15,444 nucleotides of DNA. It comes from JBCBZH01 sp039815415. GTDB taxonomy: Bacteria; Bacteroidota; Rhodothermia; Rhodothermales; Rubricoccaceae. Where the stretch lies: the NCBI GenBank assembly GCA_039815415.1, contig JBCBZH010000077.1:1-15444 (forward strand), given 5' to 3'. A program made the position numbers and the translations under genes. A model generated the notes under the pieces. That model had not been told where the DNA came from. It made no database searches and saw nothing but the letters and a program-made list of their open reading frames with translations. Below, piece after piece: positions 1 through 7,410 of the stretch; position 1 is the stretch's first letter, and every line of letters begins with the position of its first letter.

Positions 1-1797
1 CCCGATGGCCTCGAGCTGGCGACGGTAGGCTGCAAGGAGGCTGGCCGCCATCGAGCCGTCGATGATGCGGTGGTCGTAGGTCAGCGACACGTACATCATG
101 TGGCGGATCGCGATCACATCCCCCGCCTCGGTCTCCATCACCACGGGCCGCTTGACGATGGCGCCGGGCGACAGGATGGCCGACTGCGGCTGGTTGATGA
201 TGGGCGTGCCCATGAGGCTACCCAGGCTGCCGACGTTCGTGATGGTGAACGTGCCCCCCTGAAGCTCGTCGGGCTGGAGCCGCTTGGTGCGTGCCCGCTC
301 CGCGATGTCAGCGATGGTGTGTGTAAGGCCGGTCAGGTTCTGCTGGCCCGCGTTGCGGACGACCGGAACCAAGAGGCCCTTGGTCCCAATGGCGACCGCG
401 ATGCCGATGTGGAAGTCCTTCTTGACGAGGATGCGCGTGCCCTCCACCGAGCTGTTCATCAGCGGGTGCTCCCGCAGCGGCTCGATGGCCGACTCAATGA
501 AGTACGGCGTGTAGGTCAGCTTGACGCCCTCCCGCTTCTGGAACTCCACCTTGTGGGCTTCGCGGTGAGCCACCAGCCCGGTCACATCGATCTCCGCGAA
601 GGAGGTGACGTGCGCGCTGGTGTCCTTGGAGCGGCGCATGTGCTCGGCGATGAGCTGGCGCATCCGGTCCATCTCGATCACCTCCACGCGTTCACCCGAA
701 GCCTCTGTAGTCGGCGTGGCAACTGCGGTCGCGGCCTCGGCGCGCGTCGGAGGCTGTGCAGCCTGGGCTGCAGGAGCAGGGACCGGAGCTGCAGCCGCCA
801 CAGGGGTCGCCGCAGGCTGAGCGGGTGCCGGAGTGGCTTCGCGCGTCTCGAGGTATGCCATCACGTCGGCCTTGTTCACCCGGCCTTCCGATCCGCTGCC
901 CTGGATGGACTGCAGCTCGGAGAGCGAGATGCCCTCCGCATCCGCGATGGAGCGAACCAATGGGCTGTAGAAGTTGCCCGCATCGTCACGGCGTGGGGTG
1001 GCGCCGGTGGGCTCGTGGACAACGGGCTCGGCCACCGCAGCACCATCACCTGACGGCTGTGAGGCGGCGGCCGTCTCCACTTGTGTCAGAGCCATTGCCT
1101 CAGCAGCGGGTGCTGCCGGCGTCGCCTCAGGCACGGTGGGCGCCGGGCTCGAGCTGGCGCTTGCAGCGTCGCCGGTCCCGATGACTGCGATGGGCACGCC
1201 GACCTCTACCGTCTCGTTCTCCTGGACCAGAATCTCGAGCAGCGTCCCCGCCTCAGGGCTCGGCACCTCAGAGTCCACTTTGTCGGTCGAGATCTCCAGC
1301 AGCGTCTCGTCCTGCTCGACGGTATCGCCGACGGCCTTCTTCCATTCGAGAACGGTCCCCTCCATCACGCTCTCGCCCATCTTGGGCATCACCACGTTGA
1401 CGCGCGTGCCGCCACCTGTCGATGCCACTGGGGCTGCTGGTGCGGCAGGCTCTGGCTCCGGGGCGGCTTCGACCACCGGTTCAGGGGCTGGCGCAACAGG
1501 CTGCGCTTCCACAACGGGCTCCGGATCGGCTGGCGTCGCTCCACCCTCGGCGTTGATATCGGTCTCAATCACCGCGATCTGGACGCCAACCTCAACGGTC
1601 TCGTTCTCCTGAACCAGAATCTCGACGATGCGCCCAGCCTCGGGGCTCGGGACCTCGGAGTCCACCTTGTCGGTCGAGATCTCCAGCAGCGTCTCGTCCT
1701 GCTCCACCAAATCGCCAACCCCCTTTTTCCACTCCAGGACCGTGCCTTCCATCACGGATTCGCCCATTTTGGGCATGACAACATCGACGCGGGCCAT
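1..1797 (-). CDS. 2-oxo acid dehydrogenase E2 component (dihydrolipoamide acyltransferase), two lipoyl domains, 3' end cut
   Basis: This is the E2 core enzyme of a 2-oxo acid dehydrogenase complex. It moves an acyl group from lipoyl-lysine to CoA. The frame is open for 599 codons from ATG 1797 to the window edge, so only the extreme C-terminus is missing. Two lipoyl domains cover about residues 1-80 and 130-208, each with the DKV lysine (about K44 and K173). Both are followed by Ala/Pro/Glu-rich linkers. A peripheral-subunit (E3)-binding domain follows at about 273-317 (from FYSPLVRSIA to VMAYLE), then the catalytic domain from about 375. The catalytic motif DHRIIDG is present (His about 576, Asp about 580). 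The N-terminus MARVDVVMPKMGES fits the family start. Substrate (pyruvate, 2-oxoglutarate or branched-chain) cannot be told from E2 alone, because no E1 or E3 gene is in view. Hairpins lie between it and the upstream cytochrome gene, and I see no confident promoter. Confidence 0.93.
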   Translation of the reverse strand, partial: MARVDVVMPKMGESVMEGTVLEWKKGVGDLVEQDETLLEISTDKVDSEVPSPEAGRIVEILVQENETVEVGVQIAVIETDINAEGGATPADPEPVVEAQPVAPAPEPVVEAAPEPEPAAPAAPVASTGGGTRVNVVMPKMGESVMEGTVLEWKKAVGDTVEQDETLLEISTDKVDSEVPSPEAGTLLEILVQENETVEVGVPIAVIGTGDAASASSSPAPTVPEATPAAPAAEAMALTQVETAAASQPSGDGAAVAEPVVHEPTGATPRRDDAGNFYSPLVRSIADAEGISLSELQSIQGSGSEGRVNKADVMAYLETREATPAPAQPAATPVAAAAPVPAPAAQAAQPPTRAEAATAVATPTTEASGERVEVIEMDRMRQLIAEHMRRSKDTSAHVTSFAEIDVTGLVAHREAHKVEFQKREGVKLTYTPYFIESAIEPLREHPLMNSSVEGTRILVKKDFHIGIAVAIGTKGLLVPVVRNAGQQNLTGLTHTIADIAERARTKRLQPDELQGGTFTITNVGSLGSLMGTPIINQPQSAILSPGAIVKRPVVMETEAGDVIAIRHMMYVSLTYDHRIIDGSMAASLLAAYRRQLEAIG

Positions 1798-1915
1798 GAG
1801 AGACAGAGGCTGAGAGAGAGGACGGCCGAAGATACGCGGGGGCCAACGCCCGGTGTCCCGGAAGCGCTCCCGGAGAGGCCGTGAAAACGACGCGCCCGAG
1901 GCACACGCCTCTACG

Positions 1916-1944
1916 TCGAGCTGACGAACGAGTCGCCAGCTCGA
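1916..1944 (-). repeat. Inverted pair of the dispersed 10-mer motif; hairpin after the cytochrome c gene
   Basis: Two 12-base arms (1916-1927 and 1933-1944) flank a 5-base loop (ACGAG). The right arm is an exact TCGCCAGCTCGA. The left arm differs by one base (TCGAGCTGACGA). Read as minus-strand RNA the odd position is a G-U wobble, so the stem is complete in the direction in which the cytochrome gene is transcribed. It starts about 30 bases after that gene's stop codon. A second small stem (GAGGC/GCCTC, 1898-1911) follows it, and a TTTT run comes later still. A role as terminator or 3' mRNA-stability element is inferred; there is no U tract directly after the main stem. Confidence 0.6.
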
Positions 1945-1975
1945 GGTCTCTGGCCGCGCCCTCCCGGCTGCTTAG

Positions 1976-2821
1976 CTAGAGCGTCATCAGATACTGCCGG
2001 AGGCCTTCGCGTTCGGCCTCTGTCATCCGCGCCGTAGCCGACCATGGCATCACTTGCGGGTCCATGATGCGCCCGCCGGGAAGCTCACCGGTCGTGAGGG
2101 ATCGATGGAACGCCTCTTCAGACCATGATGCCGAGATCCTCAGGTCCGGCGCGAGCACCTCGGATCCATCGGGAATCTTGCCCTCGAGGCTATCGCCGTG
2201 GCAGTATGCGCACATCATGCTGGCGACGTACTCGCCGTACGCCGCTGTCGAATCGGGCGGCGGGCTGGCGGCAGGGCCTGAGCTGGTGATGACGTACGTG
2301 GAGAGATCCATCGGGCCTGCCGCGAGCAGTTTCCCCATAGGCTTCCACTCGATGCGTCTGTGCTCGGACTCCACCGCACTGAGCGACTGGAGGTATGCGA
2401 TCAATTCTGCGGTCTCCGTGTCCGACATCTTGTTGTACGCCCCGGAGGGCATTACAAACATCGCGGTGCCATCAGGCCGGACGCCGTGGCGAATGGCGCG
2501 GTCCCAGTCTTCGACGGAGTAGTCAGCCGTTTCTCCGCCAGGCGTGATGTTGCTCGCTACAAGGCGGAACGGAGGCGCGTCCCCCATCACCTGCCCTGCC
2601 AGGTCCTCTCCGTGGCAGTCCTGGCAGCCATAGATGCCTGCCAGGTGCGCCCCGTGCGCAATGGAGGCCGAGTCCGACGGCAGAGCCAGGGTAGCGGTCG
2701 GCACGTCGTACGTGGCGCTGATGTTGCCACCGCCAACGACATAGAGCACCGCACCTACAAGCACGACCAACGCGATGGCGCTAGCCAGAATGATCCCGAC
2801 CCACTTCAAAGCCTTTTTCAT
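1976..2821 (-). CDS. Membrane-anchored diheme cytochrome c
   Basis: A c-type cytochrome with two heme-binding sites: CQDCH at residues 66-70 and CAYCH at 204-208. Each is followed by a likely Met axial ligand (around M124 in MFVMPSG and M258 in VMPWSA). The N-terminus (MKKALKWVG followed by about 20 hydrophobic residues) is an uncleaved signal anchor, which places the heme domains in the periplasm. The first domain, with its SNITPGG, WDRAIRHGVRPDG and MSDTETAELIAYL stretches, resembles cytochrome subunits of membrane alcohol/gluconate-type dehydrogenases. No dehydrogenase gene is adjacent, so the electron donor is unknown. I chose ATG 2821 (281 aa). A TTG at 2854 would add 11 residues in front of the signal anchor. 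The gene stands between two hairpin regions and is probably its own unit. Confidence 0.88.
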   Translation of the reverse strand: MKKALKWVGIILASAIALVVLVGAVLYVVGGGNISATYDVPTATLALPSDSASIAHGAHLAGIYGCQDCHGEDLAGQVMGDAPPFRLVASNITPGGETADYSVEDWDRAIRHGVRPDGTAMFVMPSGAYNKMSDTETAELIAYLQSLSAVESEHRRIEWKPMGKLLAAGPMDLSTYVITSSGPAASPPPDSTAAYGEYVASMMCAYCHGDSLEGKIPDGSEVLAPDLRISASWSEEAFHRSLTTGELPGGRIMDPQVMPWSATARMTEAEREGLRQYLMTL

Positions 2822-2937
2822 CTCCAAGGTGCTGTGAATGAAACACCTCAACAACGTATCACGACCTCATCACATGTCGGCGCCTCAGTGCCACCAAGCC
2901 GCTGTATGGCCCCACAGGCCAACTCCCTAACCAAACA

Positions 2938-2968
2938 GCGCCCGGCTTCCACAACGGAAGCCGGGCGC
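2938..2968 (-). terminator. Strong hairpin, probable rho-independent terminator of hppA
   Basis: A perfect inverted repeat: 13-base arms (GCGCCCGGCTTCC at 2938-2950 and its complement at 2956-2968) around loop ACAAC. On the minus strand, the direction of hppA transcription, the stem is followed by the T-rich stretch TGTTTGGTTAGGGAGTT, whereas the plus-strand side has no T run. The site is about 50 bases after the hppA stop and upstream of the cytochrome c gene, so it should separate the two transcripts. Confidence 0.75.
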
Positions 2969-2983
2969 CGAACCCTGTAGTAC

Positions 2984-3012
2984 CTCGAGCTGGCGGGGTT
3001 CGCCAGCTCGAG
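2984..3012 (-). repeat. Perfect inverted pair of the dispersed motif; hairpin directly after hppA
   Basis: CTCGAGCTGGCG (2984-2995) and its exact complement (3001-3012) flank the 5-base loop GGGTT. Arm length (12) and loop length (5) match the pair at 1916-1944. It begins 8 bases after the hppA stop codon and precedes the stronger terminator-like stem at 2938-2968, giving two hairpins in tandem. Each arm carries one exact copy of CGAGCTGGCG. Confidence 0.8.
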
Positions 3013-3020
3013 AGTGCGGT

Positions 3021-5942
3021 CTAGTTGACGACGGTGAAGACGACGCGGCGGTTCTGTGCCTGTCCCTCGGGCGTGTCATTGGAGGCCACCGGGCGGCCTT
3101 GCCCAAAGCCTACAGCAGTCAGGCGCTCGGCAGCGATCCCGCTCTCGACGAGATACCCCATGACGGCCTCTGCACGCTGCTGGCTGAGCGTCTCGTTGGC
3201 GGCAGCATTGCCCGTATTGTCGGTATGGCCTTCCACGCGCACATCGAAGGTGTCGAACTCGTTGAGCGTCTCGGCCACCTCATCGAGGGCCTGGGTGGAG
3301 GCGCCAATCATGTTGGCTGTACCTGAAGCAAACTGGATGGGCTCGATGAGCGCCTCCCGCATCCGCTCCTCGGCTGCAAGAACCTGGGGAGCTGGCGCGA
3401 CCACGGCGACCTCCGAGAGGTAGCTGTAGCCCGCGGGCATCATGCCCTCAGCCTCCGTGTCGATGGACGCCTTGGCATCATCAGTATCCACCTCGCCACG
3501 AAGTGCGATCTGATCGCCACGAAGCGCGAGGCCCGCGTTGCTGCGGAACCGACCGAGCAGACCAAAGAGGCCGTCTGATCCTTCCGCCAGCCCGTTGTCT
3601 GCGTCAATCGTCAGATCGTCGCGAACGGTCATGGTCGGGAAAACCGAGCTGGCGCGGCCGACAATGGCCTCGCGGACGGCTTCCGACGCGACGGCACCAC
3701 GAAGCACCATCTCGTTGCCATCGAAGGCGAACGCGAAGGCCTCGCCTTCGGCACCACCGGCTGCTTCCATCACAATGTCGTCGCTACTGACGGCTGCGAC
3801 GCTATCGTCCACGTCCACTGCGATCAGCGGTGCAATGACCAGGGCCACCACCGAGATCAGCTTAACGAGGATGTTGAGCGACGGACCGGAGGTGTCCTTG
3901 AGCGGGTCACCCACGGTGTCACCCACGACCGCCGCCTTGTGCACGTCCGAGCCCTTGCCGTAGCTGACGCCGTCGAACTCGACGCCGCCCTCAATGCGCT
4001 TCTTCGCATTGTCCCAGGCGCCACCAGCGTTGGACTGGAAGATCGCCATGAGCACACCTGAGACGGTCACGCCCACGAGGAGGCCTCCGAGCATGTTGGC
4101 ACCACCGATGAAGCCGATGGCGACCGGAGCCGCCAGCGCGAGGAGGCCTGGAAGAACCATTTCGCGGATGGCGGCCTGCGTCGAGATGTCCACGCAGCGC
4201 GCGTGGTCGGCCTTGGCCGTGCCCTCGCGGAGGCCAGGGATCTCCGCGAACTGGCGACCGACCTCCTTGATCATATCACCGGCGGCGCGGCCCACGGCGT
4301 TCATCGCCATCGCGGAGAACACGAACGGCAGCATGGCGCCGAGCAGCACGCCTGCGAGGATCGTCGGGTTGGCGACGTTGATGGTCTCGACGCCAGCCTG
4401 CTGCATGAACGCCGCGAAGAGCGCCAGCGCGGTCAGCGCCGCTGAGCCGATCGCGAAGCCCTTGCCGATGGCCGCCGTCGTGTTGCCAACAGCGTCAAGC
4501 AGGTCGGTGCGCTCGCGGACCTCCGGGGGAAGCTCCGCCATCTCGGCGATGCCACCTGCGTTGTCCGAGATCGGACCGTAGGCGTCCACGGCAAGCTGGA
4601 TGCCCGTCACGGAGAGCATGCCGAGTGCGGCGATGGCGATGCCATAGAGGCCGGCCACCCAGAAGGCGCCCATGATCGCAAACGCCAGCACGATGATCGG
4701 CAGCCCCGTCGAGTACATCCCGACGCCGAGACCCGCGATGATGTTGGTGGCCGATCCCGTGACCGACTGCTTCGCAATGCCCGTCACGGGTGCCGTGTGC
4801 GTGGCCGTGTAAAACTCCGTGATGAGGCCGATGAGCGTACCCGCCGCCAGCCCGATCACGACGGCCCAGAAAATGCCGAGCGACGAATACTCGAACGTGC
4901 CCACAATCGGCGTGGTCGCCTCGAACGAGGCCGGCACCATCCACGAGATGATGAAGAACGACAGGACGGCCATGACGCCTGCAGCACCGAACTCGCCGAT
5001 GTTGAGCGCGCGCTGTGGGTTGCCGCCCTCCTTCACCTTGACGAAGAACGACCCCAGGATGGAGACGAGGATGCCGACGGCGGCGAGCACCAGCGGGAGC
5101 ATCACGAGGCTCAGGCCTGCGAAGTTGTCGGTGCCGTCGAGTGCCATAAAGAGGCCTGCACCGAGCACCATCGCGCCGATGATGGAGCCGACGTACGACT
5201 CGAACAGGTCAGCACCCATGCCGGCCACGTCGCCCACGTTGTCGCCCACGTTGTCGGCGATGGTGGCCGGGTTGCGTGGGTCGTCCTCGGGGATGCCCTC
5301 GTAGACCTTGCCCGCGAGGTCGGCACCCACGTCCGCAGCCTTGGTGTAGATGCCGCCGCCCACGCGCGCGAAGAGCGCGATCGAGCTGGCGCCCAGCGAG
5401 AAGCCCGCCAGCACGTTGAGGACCGTCGTGATCTCGGTCTGATCCAGGCCCGCTGCGCCGCCGTCGAAGAGGCCGGAGTAGAGCAGGAAGAGGCCGCCTA
5501 GGCCGAGCATCCCGAGACCGACGACCGAGAGGCCCATCACGAGGCCCCCCGAGAAGGCGACGTTGAGCGCCTCGCCGAGACCCGTCCGCGCGGCGTTGGT
5601 GGTGCGAACATTCGCCTTCGTGGCGACGCGCATCCCGAAGAAGCCCGCCAGCCCGGAGCAGATGGCGCCAACGATGAACGAGAGCGCGATCAGTGGCGAC
5701 GAGTTCTCGCGGCCCCAGTTGAGGACCAGGAGGACAATCGCCACGACCACCACGAAGATGGCGAGCACGCGGTACTCACGACGGAGGAACGCCTTGGCGC
5801 CATCCTGGATGTCGCTGGCGATCTCGGCCATCCGTTCGGTGCCGACGGCCTGCTTGTTGACCCACTGCGTACGCATGAAGGCGTAGCCGAGGGCGAGCAC
5901 GCCCGCGAGGGGGACGAGCCACGAGAGGAGAGATTCAGACAT
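3021..5942 (-). CDS. hppA: K+-dependent membrane pyrophosphatase (Na+ and/or H+ pump) with C-terminal BON-like/OmpA-like extension
   Basis: An integral-membrane pump that couples PPi hydrolysis to cation export. Residues 1 to about 705 are a full M-PPase with many membrane helices. The signature substrate loop is present (DVGADLAGKV, GIPEDDPRNPATIADNVGDNVGDVAGMG), as are the late motifs VGDTVGDPLKDTSGPSLNIL. The motif GNTTAAIG (A490, G493) is that of the K+-dependent subfamily; K+-independent enzymes have Lys at the first Ala. Glu 248 in ADLFESY is the Glu associated with Na+-type pumps, so Na+ or mixed Na+/H+ transport is possible. After the usual end come about 270 extra residues. About 740-845 look like weak BON-type repeats. 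About 866-973 are a clear OmpA-like peptidoglycan-binding domain: GHTDNTG with D908, LSQQRAEAV with R923, VGFGQGRP and QNRRV. The D-R spacing of 15 equals that of E. coli OmpA. I chose ATG 5942 (973 aa, MSESLLSW entering helix 1). GTG 5984 would add 14 basic residues. Confidence 0.96.
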   Translation of the reverse strand: MSESLLSWLVPLAGVLALGYAFMRTQWVNKQAVGTERMAEIASDIQDGAKAFLRREYRVLAIFVVVVAIVLLVLNWGRENSSPLIALSFIVGAICSGLAGFFGMRVATKANVRTTNAARTGLGEALNVAFSGGLVMGLSVVGLGMLGLGGLFLLYSGLFDGGAAGLDQTEITTVLNVLAGFSLGASSIALFARVGGGIYTKAADVGADLAGKVYEGIPEDDPRNPATIADNVGDNVGDVAGMGADLFESYVGSIIGAMVLGAGLFMALDGTDNFAGLSLVMLPLVLAAVGILVSILGSFFVKVKEGGNPQRALNIGEFGAAGVMAVLSFFIISWMVPASFEATTPIVGTFEYSSLGIFWAVVIGLAAGTLIGLITEFYTATHTAPVTGIAKQSVTGSATNIIAGLGVGMYSTGLPIIVLAFAIMGAFWVAGLYGIAIAALGMLSVTGIQLAVDAYGPISDNAGGIAEMAELPPEVRERTDLLDAVGNTTAAIGKGFAIGSAALTALALFAAFMQQAGVETINVANPTILAGVLLGAMLPFVFSAMAMNAVGRAAGDMIKEVGRQFAEIPGLREGTAKADHARCVDISTQAAIREMVLPGLLALAAPVAIGFIGGANMLGGLLVGVTVSGVLMAIFQSNAGGAWDNAKKRIEGGVEFDGVSYGKGSDVHKAAVVGDTVGDPLKDTSGPSLNILVKLISVVALVIAPLIAVDVDDSVAAVSSDDIVMEAAGGAEGEAFAFAFDGNEMVLRGAVASEAVREAIVGRASSVFPTMTVRDDLTIDADNGLAEGSDGLFGLLGRFRSNAGLALRGDQIALRGEVDTDDAKASIDTEAEGMMPAGYSYLSEVAVVAPAPQVLAAEERMREALIEPIQFASGTANMIGASTQALDEVAETLNEFDTFDVRVEGHTDNTGNAAANETLSQQRAEAVMGYLVESGIAAERLTAVGFGQGRPVASNDTPEGQAQNRRVVFTVVN

Positions 5943-5948
5943 GGGCAA

Positions 5949-5964
5949 GCGCCGCTGGCGGCGC
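5949..5964 (-). promoter_or_regulatory. GC hairpin just upstream of the hppA start
   Basis: GCGCCG and CGGCGC arms around a four-base loop form a compact, all-GC stem. In the mRNA it would end about 6 bases before the chosen AUG (5942), covering the ribosome-entry region. It could modulate translation. If the GTG at 5984 is the real start, it is simply coding. No function is shown. Confidence 0.35.
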
Positions 5965-6015
5965 GGAGGGTGGGTGAGTGTCACATCGGGGCAGACCCCC
6001 GGAGTGGTTTTGTAC

Positions 6016-6035
6016 AGACCGGACAGGGCCAGTCT
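6016..6035 (-). terminator. Weak stem-loop between pth and hppA
   Basis: AGACTGG and CCGGTCT (minus-strand reading, with one G-U pair) flank a six-base loop, 9-28 bases after the pth stop. No U tract follows, only TGTACAAAA. It may be a weak terminator or processing site in the 101-base pth-hppA gap. It leaves open whether hppA is read through from pth. Confidence 0.3.
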
Positions 6036-6043
6036 CTATCGAA

Positions 6044-6754
6044 TCAAGCTTTTCGGTTGTGGACGTTCATTGCGGCCACCAGCCCGTCGTGGGCGACGGC
6101 GAGGGCGGTCTCAACGGCCCGGTCCAACGCCTCGTCCACGGTGTCGTGCTCGTCGGCATCGAAGGGCGAGAGGACGAAGTCGACCTGTTTGCCACGGTCA
6201 AACCTATCTCCCACGCCGACCCGCAACCGGGGAAACTCGGTGGAGCCGAGCACGTCGATCACGTCCTGAACGCCGTTGTGGCCGCCTGCAGAGCCTTTTC
6301 CACGGAGACGGATCTGCCCGACCGGCAGCGCGAGGTCGTCGTAGACGAGCAGCATCTGCGAGGCCTGCAGCCCGGCATGGCGCAAGAGCCCCTCCACTGC
6401 GCCGCCGCTGCGGTTCATGAACGTCTGTGGTTGCGCCAGCTCGAGGGCCTGCCCGCGCCACACGCCGGTGCCCACGAGCGAGCCCGCCGCCTCGGTGTCT
6501 AGCCGAGCGTCGAGGCGCTCTGCGATGCGGTCCACGACGAGGAAGCCTGCATTGTGGCGCGTATCCACGTACTGCGGCCCCGGATTCCCCAGCCCAACGA
6601 TCAAAAATGACGCGCTCGGGCTGGCGTCCGAAACCTCATCGCGGGCTGGCGACTCTGGCGGATCCAAAGCGGGTGCGCCCGCCCCCACCGAAGCGGGAGC
6701 GGGCGCAGGGGCAGGCTGGCGGCCGAACGGCCACCAGGACGGAGGCCAGGTCAC
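6044..6754 (-). CDS. pth: Peptidyl-tRNA hydrolase with N-terminal extension
   Basis: Cleaves the ester bond of peptidyl-tRNAs that drop off the ribosome, recycling tRNA in the cytoplasm. The family residues are all present: N57 in GLGNPG, catalytic H67 in TRHNAGF, N114 in FMNRSG, D140 in YDDL and N160 in GGHNG. They correspond to E. coli N10, H20, N68, D93 and N114. The protein has 236 residues against about 190 in the family. The excess is a Pro/Ala-rich, probably disordered N-terminal tail of about 48 residues. No Met lies between the tail and FLIVGLGNPG, which supports the long form. The GTG start overlaps the rplY stop (GTGA, 6751-6754), so translation is probably coupled to rplY. The tail region carries two GGGCTGGCG variants of the dispersed motif (6618, 6643). 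Confidence 0.96.
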   Translation of the reverse strand: MTWPPSWWPFGRQPAPAPAPASVGAGAPALDPPESPARDEVSDASPSASFLIVGLGNPGPQYVDTRHNAGFLVVDRIAERLDARLDTEAAGSLVGTGVWRGQALELAQPQTFMNRSGGAVEGLLRHAGLQASQMLLVYDDLALPVGQIRLRGKGSAGGHNGVQDVIDVLGSTEFPRLRVGVGDRFDRGKQVDFVLSPFDADEHDTVDEALDRAVETALAVAHDGLVAAMNVHNRKA

Positions 6755-7401
6755 TCGGCGTCTGGCGTCTCCTCGGAGGCCGCAGCGTCGGCGTCGGCCA
6801 CCGCTTCGGCATCGCCCTCGAGGCCTTCTTCGCCTTCGTCGGTCTCATCCACCACAGCGCGCGGCGCCACGATGGTCACGACCGTGCGATGCGGATCGGT
6901 CAGCACCTCGATTTCGTCGCCGAGGATGATGTTCTCGACGTGGAGGCTCTCGCCCATATCCAGTGCCGAGATGTCGATGGAGACGTGGCCGGGGATGTTC
7001 TTGGGCAGCGACCGGATCTCAAGCTCGAAGAGTGGCTGCGAGAGCAGTCCGCCCGCCTTGACGCCCGGCGCGTCGCCCTCGAGCTGGATGGGCACCGACA
7101 TCGTGAGCGCCTCGCCTGCCGTCAGCGCGAGGAAGTCCACGTGCAGCGGCTGCTCGGAGACGGGGTGGAACGTGATGTCCTTGACGATGGCGTTGTAGTC
7201 CTCGCCACCGAGGGTCATGTCCACGGTCCGGGTCTCCGTCGTGAAGATCAGCGGGCGCAGAGCCAGCGACTCCACCGAGAAGTGGACCGGCTCCGTGGTA
7301 CGGCTGTACAGAACGCACGGCACGAGACCTTCGCGGCGGGTCGCCTTGGCGGCCTTCTTGCCGGTCTCGCGCGGCTGCGTGGGAAGGGTGATGGATTGCA
7401 T
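6751..7401 (-). CDS. rplY: 50S ribosomal protein L25/general stress protein Ctc
   Basis: The 5S-rRNA-binding protein of the large ribosomal subunit, in the long Ctc form (216 aa) with two beta domains. Residues 1-90 form the L25 domain (RETGKKAAKATRREGLVPCVLYS at the start, then DITFHPVSEQPLHVDFLAL). Residues 95-185 form the TL5/Ctc C-terminal domain (VPIQLEGDAPGVKAGGLLSQPL, LPKNIPGHVSIDISALDMGESLHV). An acidic Glu/Asp/Ala tail follows from about 190. ATG 7401 is the natural start (MQSITLPTQPRETG). It sits between prs (78-base gap) and pth (4-base overlap). Confidence 0.96.
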   Translation of the reverse strand: MQSITLPTQPRETGKKAAKATRREGLVPCVLYSRTTEPVHFSVESLALRPLIFTTETRTVDMTLGGEDYNAIVKDITFHPVSEQPLHVDFLALTAGEALTMSVPIQLEGDAPGVKAGGLLSQPLFELEIRSLPKNIPGHVSIDISALDMGESLHVENIILGDEIEVLTDPHRTVVTIVAPRAVVDETDEGEEGLEGDAEAVADADAAASEETPDAE

Positions 7402-7410
7402 GGGTTCAGG

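Noticed and set aside
70..1053. Long plus-strand open frame (327 codons), and others at 1081-1884
   Set aside because: Antisense to the E2 gene, whose minus-strand translation shows lipoyl and catalytic motifs. The plus-strand products are His/Arg/Gly-rich with no family features.
2822..2854. TTG start at 2854 for the cytochrome c gene
   Set aside because: ATG 2821 gives a normal MKK-type signal anchor. The extension adds 11 residues without any feature.
4797..5501. Plus-strand open frame of 234 codons inside hppA
   Set aside because: Highly charged, compositionally odd product opposite conserved M-PPase motifs. It is a shadow typical of GC-rich genes.
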